64,000 nt of DNA from Dermatemys mawii (GCA_007922305.1 ML677328.1:8480620-8544619); one strand, 5' to 3'; positions 24,101 to 35,289 are shown, counted from the stretch's first letter. Made by a program: numbers and translations. Notes: generated by a model not told the origin, from the letters alone.

Positions 24101-27100
24101 AACATTTCGAAAACTAAGAAAGTATGTTTAAACTTAACTGTATAAAACTTGACTTACAAAGAACTCTAATAAAATTGAAGGAATTTCTCAAAAATGAAAT
24201 AAATAAATAAAGAGAATTAAAACTCTAAACTTAAAGATGTTCTCAGACTCTCCTGCCTCGGAGAAGAAGGAAATATAACTATCCCCAGAAAAAAATTACA
24301 ACCCATGTGAATACATCCATTAACAAACTACATATTCATAAGACAAAGAGGCTCCTAAGGGAAACCAGTGCAGGTACTGAGCCAACAGAAGGATGACAGT
24401 AACCAACTTTAAATCTAAACAAGGCTGAAAGAGCTGTGTTTTACTATAATTTCATGAAATAAGCACCTCTCTCTCAAACTCCCTGCTGCCATGCTCAAAC
24501 ACAATCCCTGATTAACTTCTCCTATCCGTATCTATAAGCAAACCACAACAGACAGCTAAAAAAAACCCAACAGAGCGGACTCAAAAAGAAATTAACCTCC
24601 ACAAGACTTTAACATGGAATGGAAAGAAGAAGTTAACTAAGACACTCCCCAGGGATTAGATATTAAAAATCTAATTATTTTATTAAAAATAGATGTGCTA
24701 TTTCACAGGAAATATAGGAATTTTGTGAAAGTGATGATAGGGTAAGGACTAGAGGTTTAGCTCTGTGGAGCAGGAAATTTTCTTAAAATTTCAAAATTAC
24801 TAATAAAATTATAGTCCCATCTGTTATGTCAGATAATTACATTCTGAATAAATTCCCCCCAAAAGGGAAAGTTAATGATTTCTCAAGATTGCTATGCTTT
24901 TTCATCATTAAAATCTTTAAAAAAGGTGTATAATGCTAGCACAGACAATGATTTCACTCTATAGTCTTATATTTCAACATTTGAAATGACTCGTAACAAA
25001 AGTAATTAAGTGATGTGTTACAGAGCTGTAACTACGATTGACAATGGATTAATTTGTGTTGAGACTAGTTTGGATAAAGGTAAGTCTCCATATATATTGA
25101 TATTCAAAGAGAAGAGTAAAAAATACATCGACTCAGGAAAATTATTATTGCTCTGAATTGAGTTTACCTGACATCAGTATACAACCAGTGTAAGTAAATT
25201 GGCTTTAATTTAGACTGATGAATTTTAATATAGCACACAAACCTTTCACAGTTCAAATACAGTGAGATGTAAAATATAATAGTAACAGAAAACATCTGCA
25301 TTTAAGCAGGAGGTCTTAGGGATATCTTAATTTGGTAGAAATAAATGTGTTTATATGAATAATGCAATGACTAGTAGAGAAAACTGCTGGTTTCAATGCC
25401 TCCTCCAGTTTGAAGGATGTCAACATTTTGGTTGTTATGCAGTGATTCACAGAAAGTATTGATTTAAATTAACTTACTGTGCTTTCATTAGTTTCTGTAA
25501 GCACTTTAGTGGTGGTATTCCTCACTGCGAGAGAGCTGTTGGGTGTAGAATTATATTTGTACCAATTAAATGGCAGTGTGTGTTGTTGGTTTTTTTAAAA
25601 AAAAAACAAAAAACCAATAACAAAACAGAGATATGTTACTATGTGGGATGAAAAAGTACACTGCTTCCAAAGAAACTAATTGTTTCCAATACATTTACTT
25701 GTATAAACAGTTATGTATTTGTTCTTGAGGAATTATAAACAATAAAGGCACCTTGCAGTGTACTATGTAATACAACTGAACTGACATGAACAACAACTCA
25801 AAGACTTCCTGGACAGTTCCTTAGAGGCGCATTTGGCAAGGAAGAGGATACACAGCAACCGAGCAGAGGTGACCAGAAGTATTTTGCCAGCACAAGATAC
25901 AGTTAGGAGAATGAGTTAAGGGGTATGCTCAGCAGCACCCTTCATTCCTGCTTTGGGAAGGGGCAGTGTGGACTCCCTTCTTCCCCAAGTGTCTCAAACT
26001 TTAGGTAGGCCATGACCTAGCATGACATGGCCAAGCTGCATCTCTGAGCTTCAGCTATTATCCCTCCCACTCTAGCTGTTGTTCTCATTCTGTGAGCGCC
26101 TGTCATCTGTTATTCACTCACACAAAAATAACCTTTTTGTTTAAATAATCTCTTTCAGCCAGTGTATGTCACGATCCTTCCCAGCTGTCTGCAACAAATA
26201 CAAGCCAGGCTTGCACAGTAGGCTAGAACATATATTACAAATAGAATCTATTGATATGGTAATTCAGGGGATAAAGAAAGGTAATATTACTCAATTTCAG
26301 GATTGAGCACAGGAAAATCAGGAGCTTTGGGGCATAAGATTCAATTGTTTCATCAAAGAACAGGTTGGAAGCCAGAAACCACAAAGAAGATATGGACTTG
26401 AGATGAGATCGAGAGAGAGTCAGGGAGTAGTTAATTAGGCATAAGGAATCAGGGCGATTGTTCTAGGTGGTATGGGTAGCATGAGTGAAGGATCTACTGT
26501 CCACTGTAGAAAGACAAAATGGAAAGAGAGAGGAAAGGGAAGCAGATGTAAACCTGACATATGTGAAGCACAGAGAATGGACTGTAAAATGGGCAGAAAT
26601 CGAAGGAAGATTGGGGAAATTAGTGGATGGGCTTCTATTAAGTGTAATGAGAAGCTTCAGGGCTAGAAGGAAGATTCTCTACTGGAGACTGAAACACACA
26701 GGGAGCCACTAAAGAATTCCAGGGCTAGAGGTGATGAGTTTCCCTTTTGGATACAAGTGAGGAGATAAACTGGATGCATAATATTCACAGGAACTGGTAT
26801 AGGAACATCCTTCCCTGCACCTCCCCAAGAACAACCTGAAACATATAAATCACTGATGCACAACTCTCAAAGCTATGTTTCTGTAAACCAAATCTCCAAC
26901 CAAAGACTAAGTTCTTATTCTAAATATTATCTTAAATACACCATGAATCCAGACAGCTTCCTGGATCCTCAAAGAGCAGCATGCCAGCTGCGCCTTGAAT
27001 CAATGGGACCCAACAGGCTAAAGAAGCTCTCGGGATCTGATCTTGCAGGCTTGTAATCCACTTCCAGGTCATGCCCAATCTTTTAAGAGGTTAAGGCACA

Positions 27101-27492
27101 GAGAACAGGAATCACTGTGAGAACTGGCTCTCCTGGGAGACTCACAATTCTTCCTGAATTAATAAGGGTCAGAATTGCTGTGACAATCAGTATTTCCATT
27201 TCTGAGCCAAGCTAAAACTAGCTAATGAGGAGGGTTGGCACCCTTAGTTCACTCAGCTTTCTTAAACCTTTAAAAAACTGAGTTGAGTTCAATTCTTTTT
27301 CTGTTTTTTGTTTTTGTTTTTTGTTCTTTTTATCCAGTCCCAAATGCAAGCAAATTGCAGCATGTTTTTAAAAAGCATATCTTTCTCTTTGTGCTTCTTT
27401 CCTCAATCCCTCCTACTATACTCACTGGTTTGGGATTGCATTGTTTCAGTAACCCCATATTAGGTGCTTTGGTATTGAGGGGAAGGGTGCTG
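21163..27492. other. Long unassigned A+T-rich stretch
   Basis: More than 6 kb without a supportable gene. It includes a run of 15 C near 21448-21462 and an old palindromic-repeat phrase at 23008-23130 ('cctgatcctgtgagg', 'aaatcaatgggtgctgag'). A diverged 44-bp duplication lies near 23813-23890 (ttgctatgtaaatggtaaa / ttgctatttaaatggtaaa). A T/A-rich palindrome is at about 25583-25618 (ttggttttttt / aaaaaaccaa). The 144-codon minus-strand frame at 21438-21872 begins at the poly-C tract and has no domain. Confidence 0.5.
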
Positions 27493-27500
27493 GATTTGGA

Positions 27501-27625
27501 CAGGGTGATCAGATGTCCTGATTTTATAGGGACAGTCCCGATTTTTCGCCCTTTTTCTTATATAGGGTCCTACTATCCCACCACCTCCTGTGCTGATTTT
27601 TCACATTTGCTGTCTGGTCACCCTA
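27501..27625. mobile_element. hAT-type MITE, 125 bp, with 8-bp target duplication
   Basis: The ends are CAGGGTGATCAGATG on the left and, read outward from the right, TAGGGTGACCAGACAG. The flanks are GATTTGGA (27493-27500) and GATTTGGC (27626-27633), an 8-bp duplication with one difference, as expected for hAT transposition. It has no coding capacity. The interior carries 'gggacagtcccgattttt', itself palindromic. A 147-codon plus-strand frame (27283-27726) runs through it and is spurious. Confidence 0.8.
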
Positions 27626-27949
27626 GATTTGGCTCTCAAGAAAACATCAAACTGAAGTTGGATAAACTCAGAAATTACATTATGAAGCTGCAGAGCTTTC
27701 CCATTCCCTCAGGTAAAAAAATTTAGCCTAGGAGCAAGGAGACCTGGTTCTGCCATGTGGCAATGGCAGAGAGTCTCAAAGAGCCTGCCATTTCCTTTCA
27801 CCATACAAGGAACTTTCTGAAAATAAAAAAATGGTATTATTGTAAATCTACTCTGTTTTCTCCACTTCACTGAAGACCTTCGGCCTAGAAACTTTCTCAA
27901 AGACCCACTGTGGTGCAGACGGAAAGAAATAGCTAACAAATCCTCAGAT

Positions 27950-28125
27950 AGTCCACTTTGCTCTGTCACCAACTTCCTGAATGACATTGCGTAAGTCAAT
28001 CACACTCTCTGACCCTATATCCTTCATTTGTAAAAATGAGGACGACACACACGCCTGTGCAAAATGCTTAAAATCTATGGGTGAAAGATACTATATTTAA
28101 GTACTTATCATTATTATTTTTTAGT
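27950..28125 (+). repeat. MIR-type SINE
   Basis: The text 'gcgtaagtcaatcacactctctgaccctatatccttcatttgtaaaaatgagga' (outline) follows the MIR consensus 'aagtcacttaacctctctg..cctcatctgtaaaatgggga', then 'caaaatgcttaaaatc'-type text. 'aggagcaaggagacctgg' at 27730-27747 may be its left part, separated by other sequence. Confidence 0.6.
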
Positions 28126-28831
28126 TGTGTTCTGTTATGCCTGTGGCCAGCAAATCCTCTTCCCCATCAAAGACCTCAGGAGAAGCCGGCTGATCCCATG
28201 TAGGCTTCTCAAGGGGAGGTTACTTCATTTATTAAGTAGACATGGATTCACAAAAAGTTCCTCATGTCCTTACTGAAGTTTCAAGGTCACACCACCTCAT
28301 TCCAGGACAGACAAACCCCAGGGTTCAGCTTGGTAATAAGGAATCCCCCATTCTGATTTCAAAGTAGAAGATTTCCAGGAGTCTAAGAATATGAGTCAAC
28401 CTTGAAGTAAAATCATTTTCATTGCTATATTAACTAAATGTATTAAACATTTTCAATTTGTATCTATTTTGAACTTATTAAAATAAAGTTATGTAAAGAG
28501 AACACATTTAAAGACATTAATGAGAAATGCATGTGTGCTTAAATAAGGTTCTTCCCTTTCTTTTTCACATACAGAAAGTTCTGGGGCACTTTCAAAATTT
28601 AGTTGGTTTATCAGTAGCAGCCAGATTGTAGCTAACAGCGTCTGATTATGACTGAGAACAGCAGGTCATCACAGATTGTCTCATCATGAAGGGTAGCGGA
28701 AGGTTTGCTTCATTCCTTTGTAAAAGGGTGCGAGGGTTGTGACAGAGTGGCAAGCGTGGCTATTAAATTTTGAACTCCATATTGTATTGCAACCTCCATC
28801 TCGGACTGTAACCTTTATTTACTAGATTAAC

Positions 28832-28983
28832 CTATTTTAGACTAGAATCAGAGGCGTAGCTGTGTTAGTCTGGAATTGCAGAAGTGACAAAGAGTCCTGT
28901 GGCACCTTAAAGACTAACTGAAAGACTAACTTCAGTTAGTCTTTAAGGTGCCACAGGACTCTTTGTCACTATTTTAGACTAGA
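28832..28983 (+). mobile_element. Fold-back copy of a short retroposon with 15-bp target duplication
   Basis: A 122-bp insert (28847-28968) is flanked by exact 15-bp repeats CTATTTTAGACTAGA at 28832-28846 and 28969-28983. The insert begins ATCAGAGGCGTAGCTGTGTT, the same start as the element at 58483. After about 76 bases it turns back on itself: the 38-bp arm 28885-28922 is repeated as a perfect reverse complement at 28931-28968 around the 8-base spacer AGACTAAC. The missing part of the family (the 'gagcataagctttt...ggatgca' end) has been replaced by the inverted copy. This resembles template switching or twin priming during target-primed reverse transcription. I recall this short family as very common in turtles. 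Whether it derives from a SINE or a Penelope-like element I cannot say. Confidence 0.8.
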
Positions 28984-29068
28984 CAATCTAGTTTATATTA
29001 GGGGCTTGGTACCTATTTGAATGACTATGGCTGAGAAGCCATCCTAGCACAATCTAGGACCAAACTTA

Positions 29069-29744
29069 GGGTATGGTTACACTTACAAGATTATAGCGCT
29101 ATAGGTTATAGCGGTCCCCTTATACAGTAATATGTATAGCGCTATTGTATGTCCACACTCAGATGCTCCTGCGGTATAGCATGGCCACATTTGGGGTACT
29201 TAATGCGGCATTAAGAGCAGCGCATTAGGGCAGGTATCCCAGCATTCAGCTGGGTGCAACGTGCTTTTTAAAAGAGGGGGGTGAGGGGGGACGCGTTGTG
29301 TGTATGCGGAGGGAGAGAGACAGCGTTTTTTCCGTTCTTCTGAAAGCCTGTCAGTGAGCCTCCGTTCACAGAGGGCTTTGTTTTCACACAGGCTCCCTCC
29401 TTAAACATTTGCATTGCTTATCTGCCCAGTTAAGAGAGAAACTCTAAAGAGGTACTTCCGCATTCCTCCAGCCGAGTTCAAAACAAAGGGAAGAGACGTC
29501 AATTGCCTTAAATGGCTCTAGGCATCTCCAGAGATTACTTGTAGCGCAGTGGGTGTCCACATTCTTGCTGTAGCGCTACAGCAGCTGCGCTACAGCCCTT
29601 ATTCCCCATGAGGAGGTGGATTTATAATAGCGCTATAACTCAGCAGTTATAGCGCTATTAGTGTCTTGCCAGTGTGGACGGGGAGTAGGTTATAGCGCTC
29701 GTAGGGGCTTTATAGCGCTATAAAGTGCCAGTGTAACCATGGCC
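29069..29744. mobile_element. Harbinger-type non-autonomous DNA transposon, 676 bp
   Basis: The ends GGGTATGGTTACACT and, from the right, GGCCATGGTTACACT are inverted repeats. Both flanks read TTA (29066-29068 and 29745-29747), the 3-bp duplication of PIF/Harbinger elements. Both ends carry multiple copies of the palindrome TATAGCGCTATA or shortened forms (near 29091, 29138, 29565, 29625, 29647, 29690 and 29710). These could be subterminal binding sites for a transposase partner protein. No transposase frame is present. Confidence 0.8.
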
Positions 29745-29773
29745 TTAGTTTCTTAACTACTTGCCCATCACCA

Positions 29774-29890
29774 TGGGTGACCAGATAGAGTGTGACCAGA
29801 TAGCAAGTGTGAAAAATCGGGACAGGGATGGAGGGTAATTGGCACCTATATATGAAAATGCCCCAAATATCGGGACTGCCCCTACTCTCT
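29774..29890. mobile_element. hAT-type MITE, rearranged and truncated
   Basis: It begins 'tgggtgaccagatagagtg' and immediately repeats 'tgaccagatagcaagtgtg', so the terminal segment is doubled. The interior ('aaaaatcgggacaggg', 'ccccaaatatcgggactg') matches the family of the MITEs at 27501 and 41523. The right inverted end is missing. It lies 30 bp from the Harbinger element to its left. Confidence 0.6.
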
Positions 29891-30731
29891 ACACAGAAAC
29901 CTGCCTGTAGAAGGGGTGGAATTTCATAGCTGAGGTACATGGCAAAAATAGACTGTATTTAAGGGGGGGACTTTTCTGATCACAGGACCATCTAACGATA
30001 TATGCCAGACTGGGCTGGATAGAAAGAGAAGACAGGAAAGTCCCTTCCTTGCCTGAAATGCTGACTAGACTTCAAACTTACAGAAGGGGTGAGATAAGAG
30101 TAGAGGGGGAAGGGAATTAATCTTAAGTCTGTTTGTTTGCAAAGAGCTAGTGCTTTCTTAAAATTAAAGCGACTGTAAATAAGAAATTCCTTTGCTAAAC
30201 CCATAGTCCTTACCTGCCTGCCTTGTTGTCCCTAATGGGGTTAAAAGAGATGCTCTGAGTACCCATGGCAAGGAAGAAGTCTGAAAGAGCATGTGTAAAT
30301 AGTGGCGTCTCAGGAAGACTGAGGTTCTGGCTTTGAGGTTTCAGACAGACCTGCATCCCAAGGAAAAGTGGCAGAGAGGAGTTCTGCACCTGGTAGCATA
30401 CCCTTGGAGACCCAGAGCTAGGAACAGTGACCCAGACCCAGGGAGCTTGAAGCATGTGGGATCCAGTGTTTATGTCCACTCGCAATAGATTGGTATACAT
30501 CCAGAGAAGGGGATTGGGCCAGGTTGTCGGAGGGCCTGCCCCATATCTGGTGCAGCCCTGGGATCTGTGGGAGGTCAGAGTCATCTGGGTGAGGCCCTGT
30601 CTCCATAGCAACTCTCCCATGATGAGGGAGAGGAAGCAATCTGCACCCCACATGTAGTTGCAGTAAGTTACTTGCGCAAGGGGACATCCCACGACTCCTC
30701 ATGAGGCAGCATAGTTACCCACTGCCTCTTA
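29891..30731. other. Unassigned block, G+C-richer from about 30200
   Basis: The region from 30200 to 30720 is more G+C-rich than its surroundings and reads like the inside of an LTR-type repeat ('gacccagacccagggagctt', 'ggattgggccaggttgt'), but I could not fix ends or a family. The 160-codon minus-strand frame at 30210-30692 has no recognised domain and is not called a gene. Confidence 0.4.
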
Positions 30732-30981
30732 GAGCTTGGCTACACTTGAAATTTCAAAGCGCTGTGGTGGGAACGCTCCCGCAGAAGCGCTTTGAAGTAG
30801 CGCTGGTAATCCACCTCCACAAGGAGATTAGCTCTGAGCACTGGAGCACAGCTTCCAGCGCTTGGAGCCTGTCCACACTAGTGCTTTAAAGCACTCAGAA
30901 TTGCTGCACTCAGATGGGTGATTTTTCACACTCCTTAGCCAGAAACTTAGAGCGCTATAAAGCGCCAATGTAGCCAAGCCC
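30732..30981. mobile_element. Harbinger-type MITE, 250 bp
   Basis: The left end GAGCTTGGCTACACTTG and the right end (outward) GGGCTTGGCTACATTGG are inverted repeats. The flanks are TTA (30729-30731) and TGA (30982-30984), a 3-bp duplication with one change. Internal AGCGCT words ('caaagcgctgtgg', 'gaagcgctttgaag', 'agagcgctataaagc') recall the subterminal palindromes of the 29069 element, so the two may share a transposase partner. It has no coding capacity. Confidence 0.75.
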
Positions 30982-30984
30982 TGA

Positions 30985-33257
30985 GGGACACTGAGCAAAA
31001 CCTCAATCTTACCCTTAGTAAAGTGGCACTAGCATTTACTGGACAAATCCAGTCCTTTAGTAGTTGGCTGTAGACATACCTGCAGGCTGCACAGGGCCCT
31101 AGACCTAATGAACTCAAATTGGCTCGCTGCTAGGACAATTTGGAGAACTTTCACTATTGCCACCCATCACGTACCTGTTTCTCTCCATAAAGGGGAGATT
31201 TAACTGTCAGAGTTGTTAACCAGAATCCTTTACCAGCACGCTTTTTTTTTTTTTTTAATGGTTTGACACTTAAATGGAAAACTAGTGTAAATCAATGAAG
31301 CTCTTTATACAAATCATTTGGGATAATAAGTTTATCAATTTTTGTAATGAAGCAAATGTCATGAAAACATTTTTATTTGCCTAAACAACAACAACAAACC
31401 CCCAACCAAACCAAAAAAGGAATGAAGCGTGTAACAAAACAGTCTACTGATTTGTTGCTAAGGGAAAAGTTATAATCAAGAGAGAGGTAAATTGGCTTAG
31501 GAATCTGACAAGAGACACAAGATTGTAAATCATCCTTTTGAAAACAGGCCTCTGAGCACTGAGTGACACTGCTGGCTGAATTTCCCTTTTTGCAATACAA
31601 ATGTTCTATTAAAATGTTATTTACACTGTGGTTGCTGAGAAACTGCCTGATAAGGTCTGCTAATGACTAATTAAAGGGATATATTGTGAAGGTTGGCAGA
31701 CTTAAAAATTGACCTCTCCCCCACAATTTTCCTGCCACCTCCACATTTTGTTGCTGTTTCTGATTAGTATCACAAACATGTCATTTAAGTATGCTATATA
31801 TATATATGAAGAGAGATACAGAGAGTTAGTTTTCCACAGGAATAATAAATGCAATCAATATGAACATTTAAAAGGTAGGTGAAAGCAAATGTCCCGAGAG
31901 AGGAAGCAATTAAGGAATGTTTGCAGCTTTAATAACACGAGTGAAAGGTATACACCTAAAGATTTCTCCTCAGCAAATACTAGCAAACACAGCTGACTAG
32001 TTAATCAAACTATTTTTATTCTCAGACCATTGCAAATGGAAAATGTAGATGATTCTGTTGATTTTTAACTGACTTACCTTGCAAGAGCCCAATTCTACCA
32101 CCCGACTCTCATTGAACACAGAGTAAGGTGCTACTCAGCATGAGTAATGGTGACAGTAATTGCCCTAAGCAAACTGTATTACAGATATATTTTTATTTTT
32201 GTTCCAGCTGAGATTTGGAGATGCATTACTTCAGCGAGTACCAGCACTGTGTTTTCAGTTGCTGTAGTGCTGCAGCAGACTTTATTTAAAACTGCATTCT
32301 TGAATTTACGAACTGTTTCTTCTTGTGATGTACAGTATAATTTCACATATCCCCTCATATTTATTCAGTATATGATGTGAGTGTCTGTCTGCATTTTTCT
32401 TTTTGTCATCATTTTTATTTCAAATTTTTGTTTTGTAACTGGAATGTAAAGGTGTATTATGCCAAACTGGTTTGCATATTGATCTCAGAAGAGCAAATGC
32501 ATTGCTTGCTTGTCTAGTCTTAATTACCGATTGCAGCTGGCCACATCTCCCTGTTGGTCCCTGCAAGAGATCACAGCAGAAGAGCCAAAAGTCATAGCAA
32601 TTAGTCACAGGCTGATAAGACCAAAAACCGTATTTATTCCACAAAACCTTTTGTCTTCAAGGAAGAAAAAAAACAAAAACGCAGCAAAAATTAGTTTAGG
32701 TATTTTTGCATTTGGGAATTCATTGATTATTACTGTGGAGATGTGGGACATAGCAATTACATGGCAAGCTTTTGAAAATGAGCCCTGAGTGGTCGGCAAT
32801 AGGAACAGGAGGAATTTCAGTGGCACAGTGGAGCTATATCTACAATAATGAAATTTACCACTTGGCCAAAGCTTGCCATTTCTCCTTTGAAACAGGAAAG
32901 AACAACACAGACTACACTGGGATTAACTAGGATTTCTGTTCAATAAACAGAAGTGAAAAGACAAGTCAAGCTTTATTATGTGGTTTGTGTTACCCTGTCA
33001 CAAGACTTCCAAGCACTGCAATTGCTTTTCTCAGTCACGCCGTCAGAATGAACACTGCTGCAAGAGATCAGTTAGCCAGAGTTGTAAATATAAAGGGTTA
33101 ATCTCCAAAGAATGTAATGTTCATTAATTCAGTTACAGGCCTAGATATACAGGGCTTGATCCAAAGTCCATTGAAGTGAATGGATCATCACCACAGACTT
33201 CAGTACACAGGGATTTCCCTACACACTCTGAATTCCCCCTTGACCATCAGTAAGCAG
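30985..33257. other. Unassigned non-coding DNA
   Basis: No gene is recognised. A T-run lies at about 31244-31257 and a short (TA)n at 31795-31808. Old palindromic-repeat phrases occur at about 32088-32150 and 33150-33210 ('gggcttgatccaaagtcc'). Open frames stay under 100 codons. Confidence 0.45.
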
Positions 33258-33414
33258 TTAGGGCTGGTCTACACTATATCATTAGACTGACATTTGCTGC
33301 ATTAGTTCGAATTTATAATGTGCATGTCTACACTACTAAGCCCTTTCCCCAATCTAAAGGGCTTTTAAAATCAATGCCTGTACTTCACCTTAATAAGAGG
33401 AGTAGTGCTAGAGT

Positions 33415-34467
33415 TGTTATACAGATAAAACTACACAGGATCTTTTCAGGGGACAAGACAAGAATGTCACGTTTATTATAACACAATTTGATTTATAACC
33501 AATAGCTAATATCTAATATCTATGTATACACAACACACACACACACACACACACTAGATGTTCTACAGCTGCTGTATAGTTACCCGTCCTGAACGTAGCT
33601 TGAGTCCGTGGCTTGAGTTCGCACCTTGGGATCGTAGCTTGTGGCGGCTAACTGGCCAAGAGAGCCGGGCACAAGGAGGGGCTGGGTCTCTGTCGGGCAT
33701 GCACCGATACCCCTTGATGTTGACACCAGAACGTTACCCAAAGTCTTCCATCTCACCCATCCTTTTTATAGGCTTTTAGTTTGAATCCAGCATCTCTAGG
33801 TCTTGCTGTGTCATGCTGCCTCTGGGATCTGTGTGATTGATCACCTGTCAATTGCAGACATGACTTTCAGCCTTGGACCTGGCTTTGATGTTTCTTCAAT
33901 TGGACCTTTGTTCTTTTCTCTTTAGGGTGGATTCCTCTAACTTTGTTAGGGCTGTTGTCTGCATCTTCAGTCTTGGTGTTCACACTTTTTCATCAGGACA
34001 AGCTGGAGGGTGATTCCATCATCCATGCATACCTCATTCACACATCTAAACTAATCAGATTACATCAGGGTTTTGCAGAACAACTTTTACAGCAAGGTTT
34101 GCAAAGTGGAGTGAACATTTTAAAATGGAGTTTAAGACAAGTTAAAATGGAGTTTGGGTTACAATATGGACAAGTGTAAGAAATAGCAGACGGTGGACAA
34201 CAGTTAATATAGAATGGCAAACAGTGAGCAGAAGTTACATTGTTGAAACAGTGCAAGTTTAAATACTTCAAGCAGCAATTGGATTGAAAGTGAAACTTAC
34301 AAGGCCAGCCGCCTGCACAGCTGTGGTTCTTAATAAACATCTTAATTGTCAATTAGTCAGTTATTGGGGTACCCGGTTTTGTGAAAGAATGAAGTTTCAT
34401 TCATAAAACTTTACTTATGAAGTTTAACATGAACAATTTACAAACAATTCTATTTACCAGTTCTACA
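33415..34467 (-). mobile_element. Solo LTR inside the Harbinger element, 1053 bp
   Basis: It starts TGTTATACAG and ends AGTTCTACA, with exact 4-bp duplications GAGT at 33411-33414 and 34468-34471. The interrupted Harbinger text resumes correctly on both sides ('agtagtgcta' before, 'tcgaccttcccgggttg' after). Read on the minus strand it has TATAAAAAGG (33771-33780) and, about 300 bases downstream, AATAAA (33472-33477) close to the end. That is the promoter and polyadenylation order of a retroviral LTR and gives the strand. It contains a (CA)n tract at 33533-33556. No internal viral genes are present, so it is a solo LTR of an endogenous retrovirus with 4-bp duplications. Confidence 0.8.
33533..33556. 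repeat. (AC)n microsatellite, about 12 units
   Basis: An uninterrupted AC dinucleotide run inside the nested LTR at 33415. Confidence 0.9.
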
Positions 34468-34690
34468 GAGTCGACCTTCCCGGGTTGAATTAGGGGTAAT
34501 GTAGACACAGCATGGCGTATTCCGACAGGGTTGGCCTCTGGGAGGAGTCCCAGAGTTCTGCAGTGTGTCCCCTCTGGACAGCACTTTCAGCTCCACTGCA
34601 GTTCAGCCAGGTAAACAAGAAAAGCCCCGGCAACTTCTGAATTTCATTTCCTGTTTGATCAGTGTGGAGAGCTCAGCAGCACAGCTGACC

Positions 34691-35216
34691 ATGGCTGCTC
34701 TGGTATGCAAACAAGCTCCAGCATGGAGCATACAGGAGACACTGGATCTGATTGCTGTGTGGGGAGAAGAGTCTGTGCAGGCAGAGCTCTAAACCAGCAG
34801 AAGAAATCTTGACATCTCTGCCAAAATCGCACAGGGGAAAAAGGCTACACCAGGGACACAGCAATGGTGTGTGAAAATAAAGGAGCTCAGACAAGTGTAC
34901 CAGAAGAAAAGGGAAGCAAATAATCACTCTGGTGCTGAGCTACAGCCATGCCTCTTCTATGAGCAGCTACATGAGCTTCTAGGTGGGGACCCCACCAGTA
35001 CCCCAATACTCTCCATGGATACCTCCCAGAGGACCCCAATACTCTCCATGGATACCTCGAAGAGGACCCCAATACTCTCCATGGATACCTCCCAGAGGAC
35101 ACTGTTGAGGAGGAGGAGAATTCACAGCAGGCAAGCAGAGGATCCATTCTCCCTAACATCCAGGACCTTTTCCTAACTTTGGAGCCAATCCCCTCCCAGG
35201 ATCCACTGTTGCTGTG
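34691..35216 (+). pseudogene. Harbinger Myb/SANT-like DNA-binding protein, broken
   Basis: The frame opens MAALVCKQAPAWSIQETLDL at 34691 and continues IAVWGEESVQAEL to an in-frame stop (34790-34792). It then runs on in the same frame through 'NLDISAKIAQG' and 'VKIKELRQVYQKKREANNHS' to 35176. The W..QETLDLIAVWG, 'NLDISAKIA' and 'KIKELRQ.YQK' blocks are those of the Myb/SANT-like proteins that accompany Harbinger transposases and bind the element ends. Three in-frame 11-residue repeats (TPILSMDTSQR type) follow. Near 35100 the acidic tail continues in another frame (EENSQQAS..., 'LFLTLEPIPS'), showing a frameshift. With one stop and one frameshift it is non-functional. Confidence 0.75.
35000..35098 (+). 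repeat. 33-bp minisatellite, three units
   Basis: Three near-identical 33-bp units (each starting ACCCCAATACTCTCCATGG) lie head to tail within the Myb-like pseudogene. Because 33 is divisible by three the array stays in frame and encodes three copies of an 11-residue segment. Confidence 0.85.
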
Positions 35217-35289
35217 GGGAAGGCACCTCTGGTGAGTGCTCAGTTGTAATAACACTATAGGGGTTAAATACAATTGAGGTTAATGTTTA

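Noticed and set aside
27283..27726. 147-codon plus-strand open frame
   Set aside because: A complete hAT MITE with target duplication (27501-27625) sits in its middle, so the frame is accidental.
30210..30692. 160-codon minus-strand open frame in a G+C-richer block
   Set aside because: Overlapping frames on both strands have similar length, which points to composition. The translation shows no recognised family, and the block reads like the inside of a repeat.
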